Shown here piece by piece: positions 37,257-50,194 of a stretch of DNA of 64,000 bases (its first letter is position 1; each line of letters opens with the position of its first letter). Source of the DNA: Paramecium tetraurelia (lineage: Eukaryota > Ciliophora > Oligohymenophorea > Peniculida > Parameciidae); contig NW_001799033.1 in the NCBI RefSeq assembly GCF_000165425.1, positions 190,611-254,610 of the forward strand, read 5' to 3'. The position numbers were made by a program, and so were the translations under genes. Below the pieces are notes generated by a model that worked only from the letters and a program-made list of their open reading frames with translations, searched no databases and was not told the origin of the DNA.

Positions 37257-37302
37257 TCTATATAATATATCATCATTATATAATTTAATGATTAAATTTT
37301 AT

Positions 37303-37709
37303 ATGAGTACTATATCAAAGCTAAGACCAAAAAGAAATCTAATTACAATAGTATTCATATTCTAATTTTAGAGTGATAAAGCAGCCGAGAGACTGACAGA
37401 ACTTATGAAGTTATAGAATAATCCAGCTATTGATGCAGTCAAAATAGGGGTAAGAAAACGTGGTTGCAACGGATTAACTTACACAATGAACTATTGTTCT
37501 GAACCAGAGAAATTAGATGAGGTGGTTGAATCCAAAGGTCACTTGTATTAAATACTTTAGGTGTGAAAGTCGTCGTTGATTCTAAGGCTGTAATGGTGCT
37601 TGTAGGAACTGAAATGGATTATGTAGAGGATGACATTAAAAGTGAATTTGTATTTAAGAATCCAAATCAAAAAGGGTAATGTGGTTGTGGAGAGAGTTTT
37701 CATATTTGA
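37303..37709 (+). CDS. ISCA1: Iron-sulfur assembly protein ISCA1
   Basis: 120 residues with introns 37351-37371 (21 nt) and 37538-37560 (23 nt, starting GTCACT). The A-type carrier motifs are intact: Cys in RKRGCNGLTY and the C-terminal Cys-Gly-Cys in GQCGCGESF. The N-terminus is short and basic, plausible for mitochondrial import. ISCA1 with ISCA2 and IBA57 builds 4Fe-4S clusters for enzymes such as aconitase. The first intron is a multiple of three without a TGA; retaining it would insert seven residues and still read through. It starts 46 nt downstream of the phosphatase stop. Confidence 0.92.
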
Positions 37710-37743
37710 CACTTATAATATATAATATATTTATAATATCATA

Positions 37744-38517
37744 ATGAAATAAATATTAACATATACAATCATTTTTAAGAAGCTGCAATTGTCATTAAAC
37801 GCGAATATCGACTTCAATATTGAAATTAAAAGTCTAGATAAAAATGTGTCATTGCTTAAATACATGAAGATTAATCATTAATATGAATAATACATGGAGG
37901 TGAAATGCATAGTTACAAAGGTTAATCTCAAATATGAAGAAAAAATTGTAAGTTTGAAGACATTATTGTATATAAGAGAAAATTAAGTATAGTCTTAAGT
38001 GATGGAAAGAGTAAAAAGATTGCCGGCTTTGTATAATTTGATTTGTCTGTTGCTCTCAATCTAAATATGAGATAGAAAGAATATACTTTAAATCTAATTT
38101 AATGTCCTGACACTAAAGCTTTTGTTGAATTCACCTTGCTGATCAATTCATTGAATTTCGTGAATCCCGATAGCGATATAGATGTACACAAACAACTATA
38201 ACAAAAAGTCTATGACCTCAAGAGCCTTGAGCCAAAACGAAAGCCAGGAAAAAAGAAAAATAAAGGTTGAAAATGCTTAGCTGGAAAACGAACTAATTAA
38301 AGTAAAATAAGATTTATAGATTGTTGAAGCTTAATATTAATTTTTAGGTAGTCAATACAAATAGCTATAAATCTAATTAGACGAAAAGACAATTGAAAAT
38401 GCTGATTTGCAGTACTAAGTCTAATAATTATGCAATTTAAATACTGTTTGTATTGAGAAAATCAAATATTATGAAAAACTCCATTCTGAATAACCATAAT
38501 CATAAAAATAAAAATGA
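37744..38517 (+). CDS. NT-C2 domain protein with C-terminal coiled coil
   Basis: 239 residues; introns 37948-37976 (29 nt) and 38184-38208 (25 nt). The first about 150 residues resemble the N-terminal C2 domain of EEIG1/EHBP1-type proteins, with the strand pattern LSDGKSKKIAGFVQFDLSVA and a following LIQCPDTKAFVEFTL. The last 70 residues form a Gln/Glu/Leu-rich coiled coil. NT-C2 proteins often link membranes to the cytoskeleton or endocytic traffic; this role is inferred. It is only 34 nt from the ISCA1 stop, same strand. Confidence 0.7.
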
Positions 38518-38750
38518 ATTTTCTATATTATTTAATTAGAAAATTTAATAAGAATTGATTAAGCTCTAACCTAACTTTGCAAACTTATATATCCATATGA
38601 AATCAACCAATATCAAGATACAAATTACTTAATTTTTATGTTTAGAATAATGTATATCTTGATATGATATTTTAATCATCAATAAATTAGAGCAATTGAG
38701 ATTATCTAAATTGAAAAATCTATATAAATAAGAAATCTGATTAGTATAAA

Positions 38751-39289
38751 TCAATCTTTAAATTTTTGCTCTTTTTCATTCAAAAATTGATGAAAACTAA
38801 TAAAAGCACCATAGATTAATGCTCTTTTCTTTGTGGGAAGTATAACAATTTTGGAAAATTTCGTTTACTTATTATTTCTATTTTTAATAACTGCTATGAT
38901 GATTTCATTGGGGTTTGGCTTATTTTTTTATTTATAAAGCTTAATTCAAAATCGTAATTCGACAATTATTGTAAACTGTAATCCGATCTTGTTCATGACA
39001 TTTTCTTATGGATAGGAACAACTGAAGCTAATCTAAATTTAGCTTCGGGCTTATTTTTCTTTATCGTTACTTATTCCACTATTCAAATTATTAAGCTTTA
39101 TCGCACATTCTTTTATTGTAATTTCTTAATATATAGTCTTCTTCTTCTTCTCTAAGAATTAAGCTTTGCTTTTTCAAATATATCATCAATTATTAGTTCT
39201 ACATGTTTCTTAAATCTAATTTTTAGTATTTGAGTAAAATTAGCTGATTTTAATGTGTAATATCTCCACTTACAATTAAGATAACTCAT
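38751..39289 (-). CDS. Uncertain small basic protein
   Basis: From ATG 39287-39289 the first 70 codons read cleanly as coding, with a helical, Lys/Arg-rich segment including a run of five Arg after FEKAKLNSQ. Further down, coding-like pieces exist in more than one frame. They can be joined by GT...AG segments such as a 28-nt one near 39120 or a 24-nt one near 38990, but no single exon set was clearly best. The end is taken as TGA 38751-38753; 38780 is the alternative. The family is unknown. A decayed gene is possible. Confidence 0.4.
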
Positions 39290-39789
39290 TTGTTTAATTC
39301 ATTAATTATGATTTTATGCAAAAATACAAATTAAGTTTAAAAAAATAAATATCCATTAATTAATCATATAAAAAAGAATAGTAAATTCATCGTAAATTTC
39401 TAAAAAATAAGCTATTGTAAATAGATTTTTTAATGTATCTTCATTAAATTTTATAATAATTTTTAATTAGTACTAAGATCTTATGTTTAATGATGATAGT
39501 TAATTTATAAAATAATTTATCAGGATAATATCTTCAAAATATACTGTACAAATAATAGAGATCAAGGAACTAAACTTGAAACTATCTTAATATTTAGATA
39601 TGGCTTTATTTTAAGATAAAAATTTGACTAAAAGGATTATTACAATGTTGATAAAAATAAAATTGCAGGTACTCTAAAAACCCTAATCCATTCTATAAAT
39701 AAAATAAATATACTTAATAAGTATATCTTATCTCAATAAAGTATTTTTATTAAATAGAAACTGTATATAATGACGAAAAATTAATTAAA
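39290..39789. other. AT-rich intergenic spacer
   Basis: About 500 bases downstream of one minus-strand gene and upstream of another. No gene, structured RNA or repeat is supported. Confidence 0.5.
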
Positions 39790-40582
39790 TCAAATTTTTA
39801 AACCAAAGTATGCCGATAAGCCTGCTGGTCGAAGTTTAGGGAAGGAATTTTGCTATTGTGTTTTCTTATTCTCATTGCTTTTATCCTTAAATAACTATTT
39901 AAAGTAATTTAAGTTTTCTTCCTAGCGTTATTACATTACTATCATGGTATCTAATTTTTTAATAAGGGAATGTCTATCCTAATTATAAAACTCATATTAC
40001 TTTCATTTTATGATTATCTTATTAATATTATTCTAAATTTGCAAATAACATTTTATTTTATATCTCTAGTTAATCAGATTTACTTTAAAGTTATACAATT
40101 TGATAAGAAAGCTTGTCTAATTGATTTTCTAATTGTTTTTCCTTTAAAAAAGCACTTGCATTTAAAATAAAATCATTTACTCCTACTTTTCTTGGAGTTA
40201 AGGAGTTACTATCTGTTCTATTCCTCTTTGCCCATATTTAACTAACATGACTGACGTGGCATGATTTCTTTTATGTACTTTTGATTTCTTCATTAGACTT
40301 TCTTATGCTTATATCCTCTGCTCTAGCCTCTTTATTTAAATTGAATAGATTCAAATTTTATTATACTATTTCTCTATAACTTTAAGATCCTCCTCCTATG
40401 GATCTGGAAATTTGTTTTACTTTTTTGGCTCCAAAAATTTATTTATGTTTATCAAAATATCCATTTTCTTATTTATTTTCTAACTTCGATTGAGTTAATT
40501 TTTACAATAATTCTTATGATAAAATATTATCCTGTCGAAATTTTCTTGGCGTCTTTATATGATAAGAATTGCTTTTTTACAT
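39790..40582 (-). CDS. Hypothetical coiled-coil protein, 256 aa
   Basis: ATG 40580-40582 to TGA 39790-39792, with one 22-nt intron, 39979-40000, that contains a TGA. The N-terminal half is basic and Ser-rich with a Gly-Gly-Gly-Ser patch. A coiled coil of about 50 residues follows (LEKQLENQLDKLSYQI-like heptads), then a short tail ending in a conserved-looking LRPAGLSAYFGL. The family is not recognised. It starts 32 nt after the stop of the epsin-like gene on the same strand. Confidence 0.7.
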
Positions 40583-40613
40583 AATATTGATTTATTTATT
40601 ATTAATATAACAA

Positions 40614-41047
40614 TCAGAAATTTAGGAAATCAAAAGCATTATCTTTTGGGTTAGGCTATTATTTTTATTTTGGTTATTCTTATGTAAACTAGGTTTGTTA
40701 AAAAATGTTGTATTATTATTATTGCATGTTAAATTGTGCGAAAGCTTATGAATAATTAAATTAACCACCCACAGGTTATTATTATAAGTTATATAAATTC
40801 TATTGTTGCCCATATTAAACCTATTGTTGATTTACAGGTTATTATTTGTATAACTATTGAGGGTCTTATAATAATAATGCGTTTAATTGAATTTATTCTT
40901 ACTTCTATTATTAAGGCTACTATTAATAAGCTTACTATTGCTGATCCTTTTTGAGAAATCCAAAAGCATTCTTTTTTTATTATGGTTATTATCCCGATTA
41001 TGATTAAGTATTTAATATTTCATCAAAGCTGATACCCTATTATTACG

Positions 41048-41091
<44 letters not shown>

Positions 41092-41092
41092 G

Positions 41093-41124
<32 letters not shown>

Positions 41125-42272
41125 GATTATTATTATTATTATTAGTTTTGGTGTTGATTTTAATCATAATTTTATATTGACATTTCACTAAATGCCTCTA
41201 ATAAATCTATTTGTTTATTTTTTTATTAATTCTATTATTATTATAACTATTATTAAGGTTACTATTGCGCTTATGGTTATTTTATTTTTAGAGATTTTAA
41301 ATCAAGTTTTTATTGCTATGGTTATTTTTATTAAACTTCATTAATTCCTATTTCTATGAGATTCGGTTATTACTATACGACATTTTATTATGACTTAGGA
41401 GGTTCACGAAATTCAAATTAAAATTCCTTAACAAATTAAGATAGAAATTACCTTTTACTTTTATGATTGTTATCCATTAATCTCTAATAGAGTTTACTCA
41501 ATTGCAGATTATAATACTTATTAATCTGTATTAATTTTTAGATAATTCTAATTAATTTAAAAGAATTCTCTATAGTTTTGATATTGCTAGCTTATAAATT
41601 GAATCGCATATATGCATCTCTAAAGAATAGATCTAAATTGTTTACAATTTAAACTTTCCAATTTTCTTCACTATAGAGCTTATTCAATAGTATGCTACCA
41701 ATCAACTATTCTTATAAAGTCTAACAAGCTCTTCCGAATTCCTTAAGAACGGAATCACTTTATTTCAATTTAATTCCACCTAATTTAGTAGCTTCTTCTA
41801 CCTGATGGAATTCGAATTCGCTAAACTAATATAGAATATAAGTACAATCCTCCAATTTCTAATTCTTCGTAGTTTAATAGTTATCCTTTCTTATATTCTG
41901 TCACTCTGCTTAATTAAATATTATTATTATAGGATTAAGGTGGCAGTAGTACATCAATATTCGCTTTATTTTCATTTTACTTAGGTGGAGTATCATTAAT
42001 TAGATTGACATTATTAGTCGGCTTGTTTGACAATATTTATTGTTATTATTATTAGGGCTCTTCATCATCCCAGCCTAAAGCTAATATAATTTTTAACCTC
42101 CTCCCGGTCTCCCTTTTTATCTTGGTTAAGTAGTTTGAGGTAATTAAACAGCTGGTATTAGGGGAGGTTGATAAGTTCCATTTTACTATCCAAATAAAGT
42201 ATTCTCTATTTTTATTCCTGCAGGCACATCATCTTGAGGTTGCTTTCTAAATTTATTTAGTATCGATGACAT
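40614..42272 (-). CDS. Epsin-like Gln-rich protein with polyQ tract
   Basis: 536 residues; introns 42075-42097 (23 nt) and 41821-41845 (25 nt). Residues about 130-250 form an all-helical region with features of ENTH/VHS-type adaptors, for example LGGIKLKQSDSVLKEFGR and LLNKLYSEENWKVQI. The remaining half is Gln-rich and disordered, carrying an FDEIL motif and two similar hydrophobic motifs, NAFGFL and NAFDFL, the latter at the very C-terminus. Such short Phe motifs in an unstructured tail are typical of clathrin and adaptor ligands. The assignment as an endocytic adaptor is inference; the ENTH similarity needs a profile search. The polyQ tract is encoded by the triplet repeat listed separately. 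Confidence 0.6.
41048..41144. repeat. ATT/AAT triplet microsatellite encoding polyQ
   Basis: 97 bases of ATT repeats on the plus strand, interrupted by TGA at 41091-41093 and 41124-41126. It lies inside the epsin-like gene in frame: on the minus strand each unit is TAA, glutamine in this code, and the interruptions are TCA, serine. About 30 glutamines result. Confidence 0.95.
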
Positions 42273-42417
42273 TTTCAATAATTTAATCAATTAGAAATAA
42301 TTTTAAATTATTGATCTATGATAGGTATAAGTATTAAACAGAATAATTTTTTAAGTTCACTATTAGACAATAAAACTAAAAAATAATCTTGACCTTAGAT
42401 ATATAATCACTTTTTGC

Positions 42418-43839
42418 TCAAAACATTTGCAGGGCTTTATTTTTTTTGCTTTTTGTTTCAAATTTTTTAGAAACATTAAATTTTCTTCTGGTTAAATATT
42501 TCAAACTTTCTAAAGGAGCTTTTCCGATTGTATTCATCTTTTTAGTCATATTGTTCTGAATTTTTTATAATTAAGAATCTGAAGGGTACATTTTCGAGAA
42601 TTATTCCTAAGCATTTTCCAACTAAGTTTATAAAATGAAAATATACTTAGGTAATAAAATCGCCAATCTAATTCTTTACATCTAAGCTTAGACTATGATG
42701 ACTGAAATTGTTAGTTGGATGATTTTATTTACTTATTACATTTTAACTTTTAAAGTAATGTAAATCTTCTAATCTTCTATCATCTCGAAGCGACACAAAA
42801 GATCCAGGTTTGATTTCTGGTAAAGTGCCTTGACTGAAATGATGCAAAGGACCTATTCTCTTCCCAACTTGACCTCCTTAAGTAGGTCCATTTATCGTGG
42901 GCAATTTGATATCTTTACTAATACTACGACTCTTAATAAGGATTTGCTTAGAACTTCTATTCTCAACTGAGGATGGATGTTGTTGTAATTCTTTTAATTG
43001 CTATTATTATTGCTTCAAGACTTTGGGATTTGGAGGTTAAGGTATTCTATTTTTATAGAGCATTTTGGTTGTTTTCTCAAGAAGCTATAAAACCTTTTGG
43101 GATTATTCTTTGAATTTCCTTCCTTGTTTAATAGTTAATTCATCCTTCCCAAAATCTAGATGAAGGGCTTGTGGTATTTATTATTCAGAACTTATCGAAT
43201 CTCGATGCCTTTTCTTCTCTTTTTCATATTATTTGTCTATTTCAGATTAAGCATTTTTTTGATTTATATCCGTAATTAATTTATCTATTCCAGTATAAAA
43301 TTTTTGATTTGTTGATTTGCCCTCCTCTATTTCCTCGGTTTTCTAATGAGCATTTTCATCAAATTGAAGGTATCCAGAGATATTTGGTTTCGTCCTGTAC
43401 TTTTATGTTTTTGCAATGTACTTTTTACTTTTCGAAACAATTTCTGCATAATCAAATAAATCATCATTATCACTATCTGAAGGACTACGTTTGAATGACT
43501 TAAACACCTTTTTCTATGTTTTTTTCCTTTATTAATCATTAAGACTCTTGAGAAACTGTTTAACATCAATAAATGTATCCATATTGGCAAAATCCTTCAT
43601 TTTATTCTCAAAATGCTGCTCCTTTGATATTTTGTTGATTTTCATCTTTTTTCTCTCATTTTATAGCACTTTATTGATATTCTAACTTACTAGCCTATTT
43701 TCTTTATAAGATATTTTAAATTACTCTTTAGTGTATCCTCATCATCATAAGATTCTTCTGTCCCAATCTACTTGATCCCTTTTTTTTTTTCTAATTAAGC
43801 TTTAACAAATTTATAAAAATCTTCTTCAAAGTCAAGCAT
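42418..43839 (-). CDS. Hypothetical basic protein, about 452 aa
   Basis: ATG 43837-43839 to TGA 42418-42420. A 25-nt intron, 42622-42646, near the 3' end is well supported, because it replaces a hydrophobic out-of-place reading by a charged one. A 38-nt intron, 43653-43690, is needed to leave the first exon but is long for this genome, so its borders are uncertain. The protein is rich in Lys, Gln, Ser and Asp with several Pro-rich turns and a helical C-terminal 70 residues. No domain was recognised; it may be a cytoskeletal or ciliary accessory protein, without proof. Confidence 0.6.
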
Positions 43840-44055
43840 AATAATTAATATTCATAAAAAATCATTATAACATTCTTATCATTCTCTATACATCATTTGG
43901 ATAGTGGTTAACATAATAAAAATAATTGTACACAAGAATGTGGATTATCAATTCCTTAATAGTTTTGAATTTTTATTATATAAATGTATGTTGGAAATAT
44001 TATAAATCACAATATGACCATTTTATTTTCATTTCTAACAATAAACTTATTAAAG

Positions 44056-46604
44056 TCATTAGTTTTTGAAGGAACTGTTGAAATCCATTTATTCTTTTCC
44101 AAACTATAAATATTAATTAATATATTACGTTAAATTTGAATCTAATTTTTCTTTAAGTTGCTCAAAAGAGTCAATAATTTCTGATTGTCTCAAATTAGTT
44201 ATAGTTTTATCATCTTATTCAAGTTTAGTAAGCCAGTCATTCTAATCTATCACATTTATTTGAGGAGGTTTATCTTCATCACTATCATCATCTGTCATAT
44301 GATCATCCAATTCTTTTTCTGCCATTATTGTTGGACAATAAAATTCAATTTATTCATCAAAACCATAATCATAAGCCAATTGCATATTTTTTTCTTAATA
44401 AAAGAATTGATCCAAAGGAAGTTCATACAATAAATTTAGATTTTGGTAGCCTGGTGTTCTATTGATGAATTCTTGCTTTAAAACCTAATGATTCTAAGCA
44501 ATATCAGGATCCAGATCAGCCCCAACTCCATTCACTTTACTAAACATAAGAGGATAGAATGTATTCAAAGGAGTACCATCATTAAATTATTGATATAATC
44601 TTAATGTCTTATTTGCTTTAAGTATTTGATAGCTTTCCACTTCAGGAGGTTTAGAATATATGTTCCTGACAATATTATCATTTTAAGTTTAAAGTATTTA
44701 AGTGACAGGACCCATTATACCTCTAAGGGATTTTTCCTCTTCCGCTCCATCCCTTAAAGGTTTATCAATTACAGGTGGATGATACACAATTTAAGGAGGT
44801 TCCCACACTTTATATTACATGATTTCACAATCATCACTTGGCAATTCATCAAAAGGAGCTAGATCATCAAAACCAGTTTATGGTGTGATGGTATATTTAA
44901 ATTATGAGTTTGTATTGGATTCTGAATATTGAACTGGTAATTTCAATACTCCAAGATTGTCTGAGTTGAATTCAAAGGTGAATTTAACCTGAATAATTAA
45001 TTAAAATTCATACAAAATCTTTTTTACCGACACCTGAATGCTCTGCTTTTTGGCAATCCAAATTCACTAGTTATTTGACTTCTGCTCTTGTTGTTGCTCC
45101 TTTTAAAAACGCCTTTAACTTCGACAATCTTTTTTCCATTCTTAATTTATAGATAATTCTGCTAGCTGCACATACAAATTTTCTCAAGTTCTAAATAAGT
45201 TTATAATAAGTTTTACAAGCTTTTTGATTTTCATAGTGTCATTCTTATCTAAATCCCAACTCAATTAATTTTCAGGGAGAATGTAATCAACAACAGTGCT
45301 ATCAGCATTAATCTATAATTTATATCTTGTTGTTCCTTTGGCTTAAACATCATCTAGATAGTTATTAAGATATTATTGTCTTTCTAGTAGAATGTCATCT
45401 ACTTGAGTTTCAGTTATTGGTGGATCTCCGACACATTAAAAAAATCTCATTTCTTTTTCCTTATCCAAACTTTGGATTTGATTAAAATGATCTAAATATG
45501 ATTTTTCTAATAACTTTTGTTATTTAATACTTTACTTGTCTGCCTTTTAATTTATCATTTCCCATGTTTTCAGTAGACTCTTGTTATTGAGAAAGAGATC
45601 TTTTTAATTTATTGCTCTTGGTCATTTTCAAGGTTTTTGATCGTTCTTATATTTGATTCTCAACCTATTCTGTTTCTCCAGGTTTTGGACTCTGTCCAAC
45701 AGGAATCTCTTAAGTATTCTATAGAAGTTTAGCTCTAGAGGAATTGGTAATAGATTTTAATTTTTTCGTTGAACTAGGTCTCATGGCTTTTTTGTTTTCA
45801 GGGAATCTACCAGATCCCATAATTTTTATACACAAGGGTTCAAAATCAAATTAAGCAATTTTAAGCTAAAATTTATGAGGATCTTATTACTTCAACTTCC
45901 ATAATTTCTGTGACATTCACTTATGGACAATAGGTAATGGAAATATCAATTGCTCCTTTGCCTGGCACAATTCCTTTGATTGGATCAATTTTGATGTCTT
46001 GACAATCTTTTGTAATGCTGAATTCAAACTCGAAATTCAGGGGCACTTTACTTTATATCGGATAGCTCTATTGTAATAATCGTGGTTTACATATGTTTAT
46101 GACTCGCCTATGTCCAAAGTGCCAAAGTCAATTAGACGAGGAAATAATTCTCTTAATCCATCTCGACTGAGGGCAGGATAAGCATGTATAGGTATAAGCA
46201 AAGTATCGTCTTGAGTGTTGATTCTTATAACATCGTAAAAGTATTTATATTCTTAAGGTTTGAATTAAACATAAAGCTCTTCTGCCATTCCACTGGGAAT
46301 AGCACCTTTTTTATCAAATTTGACATTAAATATTTCTGATTTTGGAGGAAACACATAGATCCTTTGAGGTTGTTTATTTTTATTGATAACTTTCACTTTA
46401 ATCTCATTTAGTTTGCCAATTTCAAAACCACAAAATTTAACTACTGCAGGTTCAACAATAACATTTTAATTCTTTCCAACTTTATCATATTCATCTTATT
46501 CACTAATTTAAACAAATACATTTTTTCTCCATAATATCCTTATTCTTAATTATTGGCATTTTCAGCAAATTCGTGGGTACTTCTATAGAGGTTACACTTT
46601 ACAT
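44056..46604 (-). CDS. CFAP221: Cilia and flagella associated protein CFAP221 (PCDP1)
   Basis: About 808 residues (human protein 840). Introns 46068-46090, 45866-45890, 45514-45535, 45191-45216 and 44989-45013. The N-terminal half carries ASH/MSP-like immunoglobulin folds, with the family-typical YKYFYDVIRINTQDDTLL and IPIHAYP blocks, and SITKDCQDIKIDPIKGIVPG in the second fold. The C-terminal half is helical, then acidic (DDDSDEDK). CFAP221 is part of the C1 central-pair apparatus of motile cilia and binds calmodulin in algae; loss disturbs beating. This fits a ciliate. An apparent one-base frame break sits at the 6-T run 46521-46526, between the first 25 residues and the rest. Confidence 0.88.
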
Positions 46605-46724
46605 TAATTTATATATATATAAATAATAAAATAAGTTTTCCCAAGCTTCCATAATTTTAAGAATAAAAATATAGAGATGTGAATTGAAACTCTCTTTTAA
46701 TTTATACATATCAATGAAGCAATT

Positions 46725-49700
46725 TCAATGATGTTTTTTTTTCTCTTGTAATGAAGTACGCTTGATTTAGGAATATCTCTCTTAAATCTATTGATCCTTA
46801 TGAGGATCTAAATCTAACTGTTTTAGCATTTAAGTATTTAATGAATCCACTTGATCATCAAAAATCAAGCAAACCCCGTCTTTAGTTGCAAGACATTCTG
46901 TTTCCTAAGGTGGAATATACCTAGCAATATAATAATTAAGTATACGAATATTATGGATAAACTTTGTTATTTATATCTTTCAGTTCTCCTCTAAATAAGT
47001 AACCTCCAAAAATGAAATCACATTTTTGATTCTAAGTTAGTTTCTTCAATTTGCTTTTTGTTCTGAAGAAGTCCAATAATCTTTTGATTTCCAAATTGAC
47101 CAATGGACCTGCTTAACTTTCAAACATCTTCCTTAAGTATTCTAGTATAAAAATAAGAATTACCTATAGAATTGATATAAATTTTAAATTCGAACTCGGG
47201 ATTCTTTTGCATGAGTTCTCTAAGAATCTTTAAATTCAAAGAATAAAGTAAGGAGTCAGCAGTAGCCTTGGCTGTACTCATGCAAGTACCATCCCCAATT
47301 AAATTAGTGTAAGTAATCAGTGATCCAAGACCTTTCTTAATTGAACCTCCCTCAAATTCATCAACCACATTTCCTTTGCTGATAATAAATATATTTTGAC
47401 ATGTCATTCCTTACTCATAAATTATCTCGTCACATGCAAATCTTTTTTCATAAGAACTTTTGATTATGTTATCCAAATCAGTTGAAACAAGCCCTGAGAA
47501 TATTGGGAATTCCATAGCTAAAACATGAAATGAAGGTAAAACCATTTCAAATTAATGATTTTCTAAATCAACTAATCTATTATTGATTTCCTTCTTTAAT
47601 AATTAATATTCCTTTTCATCTACTAGTCCATTTTATTGAGTGTCATCAAGATAATGTCTTTGATGAGTTAGAATTGAATGAGATGCTCTCTTTGTTTAAA
47701 TGGCTCTAACAATTTCTGGGAATGTATCATTCAATATACCCAAATAACCTTCAGCCTTATCAATCTCTCTTGTCATTTCTTCCATTACAAGTCTCACTGC
47801 ATCCTTGCCCATAGGGAAACTGTCAGTTAAGTGTAAAACTTCACCCGCACATGATAAAAATGTAGTAGTAACATCATAGACGAAACCTAAATGCTTTATC
47901 ATATACTCTTTAGCAAATGCACCAATTAATGGTATTTCTTTAACTTTAAAAAAGAAATTGACACTGCTAAAATTAAGGAAATTCTTGTATAATTAATCCC
48001 AAATATTTAGTATAGATTTTGTGTGATCCAATCCAATATCACTAGATTCTACTAATAATCTTACAGTATCTTCTTCACATAATCCATATTCAAATTTATC
48101 ATAATATAATCCTTTCAGAATTCTATAGATTCTATATCTTACTTCTCCAAAGATTTCCTAATCAGTCAATCCTTCATATAAATTTGATGAATTGGCTGCA
48201 ACTTTATTACTTCCAACCATATATTTAATCTCTGTCTCTAATTTTTCAATTTTCTCTATAAATTTAGGTTATCCAATTAATTAATTCACTTAATTCCAAT
48301 CAGCCATACTATAAAATTGATCAGATTCTAATTCTCTCATTTTGTCCTAAGAATTTACTATCAACTCTTCTAAATATTTCTTATAAACTTTCTTTTTCAC
48401 GACAGGATTTTCAATCATTTCCAAATACTACACAAGTGCCTTGCAAGTTGTACCATTAACTAAATTAGTTATTGCAGCCATTCCTGCTGCATAAAACACT
48501 GATAAATGTCTAAATCTTGCAGGTAATTCTTCATCACAACCAACCATAAGTGAAAGTGTCAAACCAAGAGCTCCTCTTAAACCACCGTAAACTAAAACAA
48601 TGAATTCTGGCTTGGAGATTGGATAACCAAAACACCTTAAAAGTGGCCAAAATGTTAGGATCATAATGAATCTAGCCAAAATCATAAAAAAGTAAAACAC
48701 AATCATTCTAATGTAATCAGATTTATGGATAAATGTTTCTTCAATCACCTATGTTCCAACAATGATTCCAACCAATACAAATACTAATGTATCACAAGAG
48801 TATTAAACAAATCCCCAAACAGTATGGACTGAATGCTCAACAGAAGATCTAATCCTAGTTTTACCAAATGCACTCCAAAACAATCCTAATCCCACAACTG
48901 CTAGCAAACCACTTGTTTTAAAAAAGCAAAATTCAGCCCAATAAAAGGTCAGATAAGTAAAAACAAAGGTTAACCAAGTAACTTCGATATCATCTCCTAA
49001 GATTCTCTTTGTCCATAGCGCTGCCAATATACCTAATACCAAGCCTAGTATTGGCCCTACAAAGGAGTTTCTTATGAAATTGATGACCACTTAACTTGCA
49101 GTAACAGCCTCTCCTTTTCCACTTTGCGCTTTTGAAAATTTATTAAAGAAGATGAAAAACACCATTGCAACACCATCATTTAGCAAAGCTTCTCTTAAAT
49201 ATTGTAATTTAATACCCCTCAATTAAGTGATTGAATGCTAAACTTGCACCCAATTCTTTAAGTAATGCCACCACAGCCACTGGATCTGTTGCTGACAACA
49301 CTGACCCAAGTGTAAACGCTTAGTACCATGTCATATCATTATCATCATATTATAAAACTAATTTAAACACTCCTCCCAAAAGAATTGCTCCCTAAATTTA
49401 GATTCAATAATACCCAACCACATCCTGGACCTGCTAACAATAGAATATTCACCATCTGATACTTAAAAGTATACCAATCGCAATTAAATGCTGATTCAAA
49501 AAGCAAAACTGGAACAAACACAAAAACAATCAGATGAGGATGCATTTTTGATAAAATACTTGCACTTTCACCTATATAACCTAAACTCTTCTAAAGCAAT
49601 CCTATTAATATGCCTAATGATAATATCATAGGTGAATAAGGAAATCTACTCAATACAATTATGCTTTACTTTGTTTTTTTATTGATTTCTCTCAAAATCA

Positions 49701-49839
49701 ACCCTGAAACAATTCCAAGAGTAAGAAAATAGACTATGTTTGCAGATTTCTCCATAGCATGTTCATCTCTCCATAAAGAATCCTTGGGAGCTTCTAATTC
49801 TTCTTCACCGCCTTCAAATTCATGTTCATGTTCAGCCAT
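46725..49839 (-). CDS. SOS1-like Na+/H+ exchanger with cyclic-nucleotide-type domain
   Basis: 1007 residues; introns 49392-49413, 49194-49215, 47142-47163 and 46921-46945. The first 430 residues form a CPA1 exchanger core: hydrophobic helices, the ion-binding ATDPVAVVALLKELGAS, LNDGVAMVFFIFF, and a later GGLRGALGLTLSLMV. A long helical cytoplasmic region follows, then a jellyroll around residues 760-870 (SKGNVVDEFEGGSIKKG). No voltage-sensor helices were seen between core and jellyroll, so the layout matches plant SOS1 and protist relatives rather than sperm SLC9C. It should exchange Na+ for H+ across the plasma or vacuole membrane. The jellyroll cassette is degenerate, so nucleotide binding is doubtful. 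Confidence 0.9.
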
Positions 49840-50194
49840 AGAAATTAATTAATAAAAATAAATTATTGAACCATCTTTATTTAAAATATTTAATTATCTT
49901 TTCATCTAAAATTATTTATAAAAGAATAGAATTATTACAATCACGTTACAATGTAATTATTGATTCCAAATATTCCAAATTGAACTGGAGAATTTAATAA
50001 AATACATCAATAAATGTTTAAAGTATATTATTAGATTTGAGAATAAACATATATAATTAAATACAAAAATGTAGAATTTTTACAATTCACCATCTAAATA
50101 CTGATGTTGTAATTGTCTTTCAAAAGTTAAATTTTTATAAATTAAAGATTTATTGCTATTTTTGTATCATTTTAAATATACGGATTTAATGTTA
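49840..50194. other. AT-rich spacer, probable promoter region
   Basis: About 350 bases between the 3' end of the RAP-domain gene and the start of the exchanger gene, both on the minus strand. No gene is supported; it likely contains the exchanger promoter. Confidence 0.45.

Noticed and set aside
39290..39789. Possible gene in the spacer on either strand
   Set aside because: Composition is spacer-like and no frame gave a plausible protein start and end.
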